Shown here in pieces: positions 16,176 through 24,700 of a stretch of 53,126 nt of DNA. Source of the DNA: Planctomycetota bacterium (GTDB taxonomy: Bacteria; Planctomycetota; UBA11346); contig JACDEI010000036.1 in assembly GCA_013816485.1 (NCBI GenBank), forward strand, positions 1 through 53,126, read 5' to 3'. The position numbers and the translations under genes were made by a program. Position 1 is the first letter of the stretch. Each line of letters starts with the position of its first letter. The notes below the pieces were generated by a model. That model was given only the letters and a program-made list of their open reading frames with translations, had not been told where the DNA came from and ran no database searches.

Positions 16176-16502
16176 ATGGATTCGCCCATCATCTTCGCCC
16201 CGGCCATCCTCGGACTCGAGAGCGGTATCCATTGGATCATCTTGCTGGTGGTCGCACTGCTGCTCTTCGGCCGGCGCCTGCCCGAGATCATGCGTGGCCT
16301 CGGCGGCAGCATCCGTGAGTTCAAGAAGGGTATCGACGAGGGCGGCGGCAACCTCGACCCCAATCAGAGCAATCAGCCGGATGGCGCGAGCAGCCGGCCG
16401 CCGAATGTGACCGGACCGGCCGCCCAGCCGCCAGTCGCTAATTCAGCTGAGCAGCGCGAGAAGACCGCGCAGCCAGCCGACGAGCCGCCGAAGCCGCACT
16501 GA
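16176..16502 (+). CDS. tatA: Sec-independent protein translocase subunit TatA
   Basis: Predicted 108 aa. One N-terminal hydrophobic helix (GIHWIILLVVALLLFG) is followed by the hallmark FGRRLPEIMRGLGGSIREFKKGI amphipathic helix, then a Pro/Gln/Asn-rich tail. TatA forms the pore for export of folded twin-arginine proteins through the inner membrane. GGAGG is 6 bases before the ATG. tatB and tatC are not in the window. A probable Tat client (the SRRDVLALS protein at 39241-40344) is. The M24-family gene starts 34 bases downstream, so they may be cotranscribed. Confidence 0.9.
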   Translation: MDSPIIFAPAILGLESGIHWIILLVVALLLFGRRLPEIMRGLGGSIREFKKGIDEGGGNLDPNQSNQPDGASSRPPNVTGPAAQPPVANSAEQREKTAQPADEPPKPH

Positions 16503-16536
16503 ACGAAGCCGCACTGAAGAACCAAGGCAGCGGGAC

Positions 16537-17634
16537 ATGAGCGAGACGGCCGAGAAACTGACGCGCATCCGCACGTATCTCGCCGCCAAGAAGCTCGATG
16601 GCATCGTCCTGACCAGCAGGGCAAATTTCGCATGGTTGTCCGGTGGTGGCGACAACCACGTGGTCGCGCAGAGTGAAAAAGGTGTCGGTGCCCTGGTGGT
16701 GACGGCAAAGCAGGCCCTGGTGGTGGCCAACCGCATCGAGATCGAACGCCTGGCGCACGAGGAGCCGCTCAGCGGCTTCACCGCCAAGTCCTTCCCGTGG
16801 ATCGAACCGCTCAGCGCGGCGTTGGCGAAACTGCTCACCGGCAAGAAGTTCGCCGCCGACGATGCCGCCGCCGCGGGTTATCCCGAACTGCCGGGCGATT
16901 TCGTCACCCGCGTGCGCGCCTCGCTGACCGAGCATGAGATCCGCCGCTATAAGGCGCTCGGTCGCGATTGCGCCGTGGCGCTTGAGACCGTCGCCAAGCA
17001 TCTGCAGAAGGGCGACAGCGAACACCAGGTCGAAGCCGATATCGCGCGCCACCTGCTGGCGCGCGGCATCCAGCCCTACGTGGTGCTGGTGGCTTTCGAT
17101 CAGCGGGTCGAGAAATACCGCCATCCGGTGCCGACCGCCAACCACCTACGCACGCATGCGCTGCTGGTGGTCTGCGGTCAACGTGGTGGCCTGATCGCCA
17201 ACCTCACGCGCTGCGTGCACTTCGGCCCGATCGCGCCGGCGTTGCTCGCCAAACACGAAGCCTCCTGCAAAGTCGAGGCGGCGTTGTGGGACGCGACCGT
17301 CCCAGGTGCGACCTGGGGCGATGCGCTCCAGGCCGGCATCGCGATGTACAAAACCGTCGGCCACCCCAAGGAATGGGAACTGCACCATCAGGGCGGACCG
17401 ACCGGTTACGCCGGGCGCGACCTGATCGTCACACCGGATGCGACGGAGAAGATCCAGGACAAACAGGCGGTGGCGTGGAATCCCTCGATCACCGGCACCA
17501 AGTCCGAGGACACTTTCATCACCGACGGTGACAAGAAGGTGGTGATCACTGCCGGAGCACCCGAGTGGCCAACCGTGACCATCAAACTACCAAAGGGCGG
17601 CACCTACGTGCGCCCAGGAATCCTGGTGCGCTGA
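16537..17634 (+). CDS. M24 (pita-bread fold) family protein with degenerate metal site
   Basis: Predicted 365 aa with the creatinase/Xaa-Pro aminopeptidase layout: N-terminal domain (1-130) and C-terminal pita-bread domain (about 135-365). In canonical M24 peptidases five residues (Asp, Asp, His, Glu, Glu) bind two metals. Here the corresponding stretches appear to be VVCGQRGGLIANLTRCVHFG (both Asp replaced by Cys/Asn-like residues), ELHHQGGPTGY (His kept), AWNPSI (Glu replaced) and SEDTFI (Glu kept). I therefore doubt classic metallopeptidase activity. It belongs to a recognisable group of M24 homologues, not a broken gene. It overlaps the next gene by one base (TGATG). Confidence 0.8.
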   Translation: MSETAEKLTRIRTYLAAKKLDGIVLTSRANFAWLSGGGDNHVVAQSEKGVGALVVTAKQALVVANRIEIERLAHEEPLSGFTAKSFPWIEPLSAALAKLLTGKKFAADDAAAAGYPELPGDFVTRVRASLTEHEIRRYKALGRDCAVALETVAKHLQKGDSEHQVEADIARHLLARGIQPYVVLVAFDQRVEKYRHPVPTANHLRTHALLVVCGQRGGLIANLTRCVHFGPIAPALLAKHEASCKVEAALWDATVPGATWGDALQAGIAMYKTVGHPKEWELHHQGGPTGYAGRDLIVTPDATEKIQDKQAVAWNPSITGTKSEDTFITDGDKKVVITAGAPEWPTVTIKLPKGGTYVRPGILVR

Positions 17635-17960
17635 TGCGTCCCCTTGCCGCCTTGTCCATTTTCATCTGCCTCCTGCTCAGTGGCTGCGATGAAGAACGCA
17701 AACCGGTTCCGGTGCTCAGCATCCGCGTGCTGGCCGACGGTACCTACACCCTCAACCGCGAACCGATGAAGGTGGAGAAGCTGCGCGAGGAGATCCAACG
17801 GGTTGCGGATGAGAACCGCCGCGCGATCGGCTCGACCACTCGTGTCTACGTGCGCGTCGCCACCCAGCAGGGCGCCAGCCAAGCGAACAAAAGCATGGTG
17901 ATCAACACCTGCGTCGCCGCCGGCATCAACAGCATCGAGCAGTCCTCCGTAGACGAGTGA
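17634..17960 (+). CDS. ExbD/TolR-like lipoprotein
   Basis: Predicted 108 aa. The signal peptide ends LLLSGCDEE, a lipobox with Cys at about residue 18, so the protein is lipid-anchored. The rest looks like the periplasmic domain of ExbD/TolR (VLSIRVLADGTYTLNREPMKVEKLREEIQRVADENRRAIGSTTRVYVRV, then a final helix-strand with VINTCVAAGINSIEQSS). ExbD normally has an N-terminal transmembrane helix carrying a proton-path Asp; here a lipid anchor replaces it and no ExbB/TolQ is nearby. Start ATG overlaps the M24 stop codon (TGATG), indicating coupling. Confidence 0.7.
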   Translation: MRPLAALSIFICLLLSGCDEERKPVPVLSIRVLADGTYTLNREPMKVEKLREEIQRVADENRRAIGSTTRVYVRVATQQGASQANKSMVINTCVAAGINSIEQSSVDE

Positions 17961-17993
17961 TCGTCGCGACCACGGCCCAGCCCCAGGTATCCC

Positions 17994-18509
17994 ATGCGTC
18001 GTTTCGGTTGTCTTGGCATTCTGTTGGTCATCGCGCTGCTGACGTTGGAGTTCTACGTCCTGCTGATCGCGATGGACCTGATGAAGGACATCCTCGCGCC
18101 GTTGTTGATCATGGCGGTCATGACCGTGATCGGCGTGAAGCTCGCGCAGTTCCACGCCAAACGCCTGCCGCAGGCGCTGCTCAGCGGCCAAGGTGGCGGT
18201 CGGCTGATCGCGCTCATCGGCGCGCTGCTGATCCTGATCCCAGGTTTTATCACCGACGTCATCGGGTTGATCCTGCAGATCCCGCTGGTGCAGCGGCTGT
18301 TCTCCAAGGTCGGCATGGTCCTGGCCGCAAGCCTGGTCAAACGCGCGATGGGTGGCGGATTCAAGGGCTTCCCTGGCGGCGGCTTTCCAGGTGCGGGATT
18401 TCCCGGCGGCATGCCAGGTGGTCCGTTTCCTGGGATGAAACCCGATGAACACATCACCACCGGCAAACCGGGGCCGAAGACCTACGACGTGAAGCCCGAC
18501 AAGGACTGA
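17994..18509 (+). CDS. fxsA: FxsA family membrane protein
   Basis: Predicted 171 aa. Four hydrophobic stretches lie in the first 115 residues, with the FxsA signature GRLIALIGALLILIPGFITDVIGLILQIPLVQRLF. The C-terminal 55 residues are Gly/Pro/Phe repeats (GGGFKGFPGGGFPGAGFPG) facing one side of the membrane, longer than in E. coli FxsA. FxsA was named for reducing exclusion of phage T7 by the F factor; its normal role is unclear. It is 33 bases downstream of the ExbD-like gene and probably in the same transcript. Confidence 0.88.
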   Translation: MRRFGCLGILLVIALLTLEFYVLLIAMDLMKDILAPLLIMAVMTVIGVKLAQFHAKRLPQALLSGQGGGRLIALIGALLILIPGFITDVIGLILQIPLVQRLFSKVGMVLAASLVKRAMGGGFKGFPGGGFPGAGFPGGMPGGPFPGMKPDEHITTGKPGPKTYDVKPDKD

Positions 18510-18602
18510 GGTTGCCCTTCCCGGAATCGTCGGCGTCTCGCCGGCGGTTTGGGGTGGGAAGGCACTGGACGTCGCATAACGCCCGCCACCATCCGCCGCC
18601 CT

Positions 18603-18884
18603 ATGCTGAAACACAATTCCTACTTCGATGGCAAGGTCCAGAGCGTCGGCTTCGAACGCAATGGCCACAAGGCGACCGCAGGCGTGATCGACGTCGGCGA
18701 GTTCCACTTCGGCACCGATGCGCCCGAGCGCATGACGGTGGTGAGCGGCGAACTGCACGCGCGCTTCACCAAGGAAGCCGCGTGGGTCGTCTACCCGGCG
18801 GGCACGTACTTCGAGATCGCCGGCAAGAGCGGTTTCGACGTGAAGGCCACGGCACCGGCCGCGTACCTCTGCGAATTCCTGTAA
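18603..18884 (+). CDS. ppnP: Pyrimidine/purine nucleoside phosphorylase
   Basis: Predicted 93 aa, the single cupin domain of the YaiE/PpnP (DUF1255) family. These enzymes split nucleosides with phosphate to base and ribose-1-phosphate. Recognisable pieces: HNSYFDGKVQSVGF at the start, GVIDVGEFHFGTDAPERMTVVSGEL, WVVYPAGTYFEIAGKSGFDVKATAPAAYLCEF at the end. The start at MLKHNSYF matches homologues. With apt nearby this is a small nucleoside/base salvage neighbourhood, although the two genes are not in one operon. Confidence 0.92.
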   Translation: MLKHNSYFDGKVQSVGFERNGHKATAGVIDVGEFHFGTDAPERMTVVSGELHARFTKEAAWVVYPAGTYFEIAGKSGFDVKATAPAAYLCEFL

Positions 18885-18893
18885 AACGAGTGT

Positions 18894-19063
18894 GGAGTCC
18901 GGAGTCCGGAGTCCGGGGTCCTGACTCCAGACATCATGGCGCTGCGCGCACGGGATCCGCTAGGACGTACGTCTGTATCCCTACGTCCAGACAGCACTGA
19001 TCCATCCATGGGAACCGACCCCCGCACACGAGATTCCGGACTCCGGACCCCGGACTCCGGACC
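18894..19063. repeat. Class II tandem-repeat hairpin (7-bp unit GGAGTCC)
   Basis: Left arm 18894-18921 consists of four GGRGTCC units; right arm 19038-19060 of GGACTCC/GGACCCC units. The loop is about 115 bases. The same unit builds the element at 32097-32196. The right arm touches the probable start codon of the HAD gene, so any longer reading of that gene would translate the repeat. Confidence 0.85.
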
Positions 19064-19064
19064 G

Positions 19065-19712
19065 TTGAAGTACGACGTGGTCCTCTACGACCACGACGGC
19101 ACGCTGGTCAATTCGCTGCCCGTGGTGGTGGCGGCGACCAACGCGGTCCTGGTGCGCCATGGTTTTCCCGCCGAACCACCGCAGGTGGTGATCGACGCGA
19201 TGGTCTACGCGACCACGCCACGGATGGGCTTCCACGCGCGCGGTAGCGATCCTGCGTTACATCCGCGCCTGGCCGAGGAGTTCTACGCCGAGGCGCGACG
19301 TCTGGGGCCGCTGCACGCGACCGCCTATGATGGCGTCGTGGATCTACTCGCGACACTCGCAGTACGTGGCGTCAAACAAGGCATCATCAGCAACAACCAG
19401 GGTGAGGTAGTGCGCATCATCACCCGTCATCTTGGGATCCTGCCGCACCTCGCCTTCGCCTGGGGTGAGGACGACGTCAGCACACCGAAGCCCGCACCCG
19501 ACGGTATCCGTCAGGCGGCGGAGAAACTCGGTGTTCCGCTCGACCGCGTGCTGTTCGTCGGCGACAGCGAAAACGACAGCGAAGCAGCCCAGGCCGCCGG
19601 TGTTGCGTGTGTCGGTGTCACCTGGGGCATCCATTCACGCGCCAAGCTCGCGACGCTGGGCTTCGATCACCTCATCGACCATCCACGCGAGTTGCTTCCG
19701 CTGATCGTTTGA
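19065..19712 (+). CDS. HAD-superfamily phosphatase (phosphoglycolate phosphatase-like)
   Basis: Predicted 215 aa from TTG. Motif I is DHDGTLVNS (catalytic Asp and Asp+2), a cap domain follows, motif II is GIISNNQ, motif III the Lys in STPKPAPDG, and motif IV VGDSENDSEAAQAAG. Family members hydrolyse phosphoglycolate, sugar phosphates or nucleotides; the substrate here is unknown. Start choice is uncertain: ATGs at 18936 and 19008 are in frame but would translate the class II repeat arm (DSGLRTPDSG), so I chose the TTG directly before KYDVVLYDHDGT. No ribosome binding site is clear for any of them. Confidence 0.82.
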   Translation: MKYDVVLYDHDGTLVNSLPVVVAATNAVLVRHGFPAEPPQVVIDAMVYATTPRMGFHARGSDPALHPRLAEEFYAEARRLGPLHATAYDGVVDLLATLAVRGVKQGIISNNQGEVVRIITRHLGILPHLAFAWGEDDVSTPKPAPDGIRQAAEKLGVPLDRVLFVGDSENDSEAAQAAGVACVGVTWGIHSRAKLATLGFDHLIDHPRELLPLIV

Positions 19713-19724
19713 CGCAGGTGTCTT

Positions 19725-19946
19725 TGCCCCTGGGACCGCGGGCCACTGGCCCGCAGTTAGGTTTCGCAAACCTTGGGCGGCGGTCAGCGTAGGAATCCAA
19801 CGTCTACGAATTGACGACAACCAACTGCGGGCCAGTGGCCCGCAGTTAGGTTTCGCAAACCTTGGGCGGCAGTCAGCGTAGGAATCCAACGTCTACGAAT
19901 TGACGACAACCAACTGCGGGCCAGTGGCCCGCGGTCCCAGGGGCGG
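19725..19946. repeat. Class I palindrome, family A, with internal 89-bp tandem duplication
   Basis: The outer arms are gcccctgggaccgcgg... and its reverse complement ending ccgcggtcccaggggc. Each holds the mini-hairpin cgggcc-act-ggcccg. The middle is two copies of an 89-base unit (gcagttaggtttcgcaaacct... through ...gacaaccaactgcgggcc) differing at one or two bases. Each contains a smaller triloop hairpin aggttt-cgc-aaacct. It fills the space between the convergent HAD and sigma-54 activator genes. Confidence 0.88.
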
Positions 19947-19962
19947 ACAACTCAACAACTGG

Positions 19963-21657
19963 TCATGCAGTGACCAGCCGAGCAGGTCCATCCTCCGCTG
20001 ACTCTTCGCTCTCGCCGTCGCCGTCGCCGTCACCGGAGGTGCCTTCGGGCACCACGCCTTTGCCGCGTTTGACGTGGATGGTGTATTCCACCAGCTTGCG
20101 ATCGAGGGTCACGCGGTTGATGCCGAGGATCTTTGCGGCGCGCAGTTTGACGCCGCGTTCCCTGTTGAGCGCGAAGATGATCAGCAGCTTTTCCGCACGT
20201 TGGAAGAACGCGTTGATGTCGGGGCCGGCGGCCTCGGCGTAGCGTTCGAGCGAGTTGTTGAGCGCTTCAGAAGGATCGCTCTGCGCTGCGGCCATCTGCG
20301 AACGGTTGTCGCGTGGTTGGCTGTCGGTGTAGCTGCGGATGGTCGGGGGAATCAGGTCGTCGACGAAGGTGTTGCCTGGGGCGAGCACCACGGCCTTCTG
20401 CACGCAATTTTCCAACTCGCGGATGTTGCCGGGCCACGGGTAGTTGATCAGCAGTTCGAGTACGTGACGGGGCACGTCGTCGACGTTCTTGTAATTCTGG
20501 CGGTTGTACTTCTGCAGGAAGTGGTTGATCAGCAGCGGGATGTCTTCGCGGCGGGATCTGAGCGGCGGAACCAGCAGGTTCACCACGTTGAGGCGGTAGA
20601 ACAGGTCTTCGCGGAAGCGGCCATCGGCGACGTCCTTGGCCAGGTCGCGGTGGGTGGCAGCGATGATGCGCACGTCGACGGTCAGCGGTTTGTGGTCGCC
20701 AACGCGGGTGATGGTTTTTTCCTGGAGCACGCGCAGCAAGCGGACTTGCGCCTCGGCGCCGATTTCCCCAACTTCGTCAAGGAACAAGGTGCCGCCGTTG
20801 GCGACCTCGAAGAGGCCTTTGCGTTCATGGTCCGCGCCGGTGAAGGCACCGCGGGCGTGGCCGAACAGCTCGCTTTCAAGCAGCGTCGGGCTGAGCGCGC
20901 CGGCGTTGATCGATACCATCGGCTTGTGCGCGCGGTGGCTGTGGCTGTGGATCAGCTTGGCGAGGAGTTCCTTGCCGGTGCCGGTCTCACCCTGCACCAG
21001 CACAGTGGCGGTGGAGGCGGCGGCGCGCACCGCGGACTGGATCAGCGAGTTCATCACGCCGCTGTTGGTCAGGATGTCGTGTTGTTTGACCTCGATCGAC
21101 AACGCGCCGCGCAGGATCTGGTTTTCCTCCGCCAGTTCGCTGGCTTCGAGTTGCAGGCGCAGGCGGTCGGTGCACCAGCGCGACAACACATCGACAATGA
21201 ACGCTGCGGCGTCCTCGCTGTGTTTGTGCGACACCATCAGCGTGGCGATCGGGACGTTGCCGTCGCGCAGTTGGCGCGCGACCACCGGCAGGCCGTCGGT
21301 TTCGATCGGCGCTGTATTGGGCGAAGCGAGCGCGGCGACCTCGGCGGCGTTGGCGATGGCGTCGCCGACCATGAACACGCCAGAGGGGGTCAGGTGGCCG
21401 GAGCGGACGTTGAGCCAGATGCCGCCGATGGTGTTCCAGTTGGCGACTTCGAGCCACAGGCGTTCGAGCACCAGACGGGGTCCGACGGACGGGTCGAGCA
21501 TCTGCAGGACGGAACCGACACGGGTGGGCCAGGTATGCATGCCTGGGCTTTGCACATGACGGGCCGACGGCGGAATGCTGCTTGGCGCAGCAGAAGTCGT
21601 GGGCGGGCGCTGGTTGGATGGAAAAGTAGTCACTGGGCCTGCTTCAATCTTGCGCAA
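19963..21657 (-). CDS. Sigma-54-dependent transcriptional activator (NtrC/NifA class)
   Basis: Up to 564 aa. Residues about 40-175 look like a GAF sensor domain. The AAA+ domain (about 195-430) has Walker A GETGTGKE, the sigma-54 contact loop GAFTGA, Walker B GGTLFLDEVGE and the R-finger region FREDLFYRLNVV. A Fis-type helix-turn-helix near the C-terminus (about 500-540: RAAKILGINRVTLDRKL) is followed by an acidic Gly/Asp/Glu tail. It would activate RNA polymerase carrying sigma-54. The start is uncertain: TTG at 21657, GTG at 21633 or ATG at 21540. It lies 81 bases downstream of the nitrate reductase gene on the same strand, so nitrate-assimilation control is the simplest inference; it could also serve the other sigma-54-like promoters in this window. 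Confidence 0.9.
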   Translation of the reverse strand: MRKIEAGPVTTFPSNQRPPTTSAAPSSIPPSARHVQSPGMHTWPTRVGSVLQMLDPSVGPRLVLERLWLEVANWNTIGGIWLNVRSGHLTPSGVFMVGDAIANAAEVAALASPNTAPIETDGLPVVARQLRDGNVPIATLMVSHKHSEDAAAFIVDVLSRWCTDRLRLQLEASELAEENQILRGALSIEVKQHDILTNSGVMNSLIQSAVRAAASTATVLVQGETGTGKELLAKLIHSHSHRAHKPMVSINAGALSPTLLESELFGHARGAFTGADHERKGLFEVANGGTLFLDEVGEIGAEAQVRLLRVLQEKTITRVGDHKPLTVDVRIIAATHRDLAKDVADGRFREDLFYRLNVVNLLVPPLRSRREDIPLLINHFLQKYNRQNYKNVDDVPRHVLELLINYPWPGNIRELENCVQKAVVLAPGNTFVDDLIPPTIRSYTDSQPRDNRSQMAAAQSDPSEALNNSLERYAEAAGPDINAFFQRAEKLLIIFALNRERGVKLRAAKILGINRVTLDRKLVEYTIHVKRGKGVVPEGTSGDGDGDGESEESAEDGPARLVTA

Positions 21658-21738
21658 CTGGCTGCGGCACGAGCGTCGTTAGCTGGAGAAGGTCGCGAAT
21701 CGGGAAGTTCGGAAGGAGGGATATGCCGATCACGGTAG

Positions 21739-24700
21739 TCACCCCGCCAACGCCGGCAGGTTTGCCGATGAGTGGGTCTGGGTCTGGGCGATGAGTTTGT
21801 TCACCTCGGGCCGGCAACTGCCGCAGGAGGTCCCGGCGCGAGTCGCGGCGCACACGGACGTCAGGGAACACGTTCCGGCGGCGCTCTGCTCGCGGGCGTT
21901 CCGGGCGATGGTGTCTTCGCCGACGCTGTTGCATGAGCACACCAGCTTGCCTTCGATCGGCGCCACCGCGTTGCCGCCGCGCAGCAACGTTGCGCGTCGA
22001 TCGTCCAGTTCAGTGCCGTTGTCGATCAGCTTGGCGTACTCGGCGAAGCCGGCGGTGTCGCCGTACATCACGATGCCGATCAGGCGATCATCCCTCACCA
22101 CCGCACGCTGGTAGGTGCGAGCAAACGGATCGTGGTAGGTCACGCTCTGGGTGCCCGGTTGGTCGTCGTCGGTGTCGCCAGCACTGGCACAGGGCACGCC
22201 GTTGACCTTGAGGATGTTGGCGTTGAACGGTCCGCGGTACGGCGTGTGCAGGTTGCCGCGCAGGAACTCCACCAGTTCGCGCGCCTCCGCTTCCGCGGCG
22301 GCGGTGGTGCCGGCGACCTTGCCGTTCCACTCGGCGACCTCGCCGATGGCGAAGATGTGCGGATCAGTGGTGCGGAAGTGGCGATCGACCACGATGCCGG
22401 TGGAGCAGTCGAGCAGCGCGCTGCGCGCTAGTTCGGCGTTGGGCGCGGTGCCGGTGGCGAACACCACGGCATCGCACGGCAGGATCTTGCCGTCCTTCAG
22501 CTTCGCGCCGGTGACGTGTTCCTTGCCCTGGAGTTCATCGATCTCGCCGCGGAAACGCACGGCGATGCCGCGGTCGACCAGCGCCTCCGCCAGCATCTTG
22601 GCGGACTGACGATCGAGCTGGCGACCCATGAGTTGTTCACTGCGTTGCAGCACGGTGACCGAGGTCCCCAGGTGGTGCAGCGCGTCGGCCAGCTCCAACC
22701 CCAGGATGCCGCCGCCCACCACGATGATGCGCCGCCCTGGGCCGGCTAGGTGGCGGATGGCCTCCGCATCCGTGCGTTTGCGCAGGAAGTGCACGCCGGC
22801 CTTGGGCATCGGCCCTTGGTAATGTTTCGCTGCGCGGCTGCCGGTGGCGAGGATCAACACTTCGTAGGGATGGCGGTTGCCGGCGTCGTCGACGATCTGC
22901 ATGGCGGGCCGATCGATGGCGGTGATGCGCACGCCGGGACGGAAGCTGACGTGGCGTTCGTCCAATTCCTCCGCGGTGGCCTTTACCAAGTCGCTCCACG
23001 GACTCGCACCGCTGATGTAGTGCGGCAGCAGGACGCGGTTGTAGAGCGGTTGCGGTTCGTCACCGAATACCGTGATCGGATCAGCCAGACCAGCGGCGCG
23101 ATGCGCTTCAATGAAGCCGAATGCCGCCGCGCCACCGCCGATGATGACGATGCGCCGTGGGGCCGGCGCATAACGCGCCACCTGGACCGCGGCGAACTTC
23201 AGGTCCGGCTCTTTCGACACCGGATCAAGCCGCGGACTGGTGACATTGTTCGCGCGACCACGATCGCCGGCGAGTTGTTTGCCCCAGTGCATCGGCAGGA
23301 AGACCACGCCAACCCGGATGCTGGTGGTGACCTCGGCGCGCACCTGGACTTCGCCGCGTTCACTTGCCACCACCACCACGTCGTCCTGACGAATGCCGCG
23401 GGCCTGCGCGTCGTGCGGATGGATCTCGCAAAACGGTTGGTCGGCGTGGGCGTTCAGCTTGGCCACGCGACCGGTCTTAGTCATGGTGTGCCACTGGTCG
23501 CGCAGACGACCGGTGGTCAGGATCAGGGGACGCAGCGGAGTGAGCGCTTCGCTGCGATTGGCGAAGGGCGGGGCTTTGAGTTGCGCCCGCTGATTGGCGG
23601 TGTTGAAGCGACCGTCGGTATACAGGCGTTGGGTGCCCGGATGATCCGCCGTCGGGATCGGCCATTGTTGTGGACCATCGGCAGCCAGGCGTGCATGCGA
23701 CAGGCCGGCCATGTCCAGATCGCGTCCCGCGGTGAGCGCCACGTGGTCGGCGTAGACCTCCGCTGCGCTGGCATATTTGAACGCTGCACCAGCACCGAGG
23801 TGCGCCGCGAAACGGCAGATGATCTCGTAATCCGGCAGCGCGTCTCCGGGCGGCGCGATCGCGGCGTTCAGCAGGCTGATGCGCCGCTCGCTGTTGGTCA
23901 TGGTGCCGGATTTCTCCAACCACGTCGCCGCCGGCAGGATAATGTCCGCCATCGCGGTGGTGGCGGTGGGATAGCAGTCCTGCACCACCACCAGCTCCGC
24001 GCGTTTGAGCGCTTCGTCGACCAGGTTCGCATCCGGCAGCGACTCCACCGGATTGGTGCCGAGGATCCACACCGCCTTGACGCGTCCGTCGTGAATGGCC
24101 TTGAACAGTTCGACGGCGGTCAGCCCTGGTTTGTCCGGTACCGATGCCACGCCCCAGTGTGCGGCGATCTCAGCACGGTGCTGCGCATTGCCCAGATCAC
24201 GATGGCCGGAGGCCAACGTCGCCATGCCGCCGACCTCGCGTCCGCCCATGGCATTCGGTTGGCCAGTCAAACTGAACGGACCGCAGCCGGGCTTGCCGAT
24301 CTTGCCGGTGATCAGCGACAGCGCGATGAGGGTGGTGTTCTTGTCCACACCCATCGCCGACTGGTTCAGGCCCATGGTCCACAGCGACAGGAAGCGGCGA
24401 TTGCCCGCGAGCCACTCTGCTGCCAAGGCGATGTCCGCTGGATTCAGACCGCAGACTTCTGCGGTGTGCTCCAACGTGAACGGCATGAACGCTTCTTGGA
24501 ACGCCGCCCAACCGTCCACGTGCGCCGCGATATAGGCGTGGTCGACCGCGCCTGTCTCCCACAAGCGCCGCGCCAGACCGTAGTGCAGCGCCACGTCGGT
24601 GCCTGGAATAAGTTGCAGGTGCAGATCGGCAGCGGCGACGCTCGCGGTGGCGCGTGGATCAATAAGGATGATGCGCACGTCACGGTCGGCGGCTTTGCGC

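Noticed and set aside
18936..19064. Longer N-terminus for the HAD phosphatase
   Set aside because: The extra residues are translated class II repeat arm and loop; HAD motif I is expected about 10 residues from the true start.
19635..19889. Open frame across the family A palindrome
   Set aside because: It translates the two 89-bp repeat units and runs antisense into the HAD gene.
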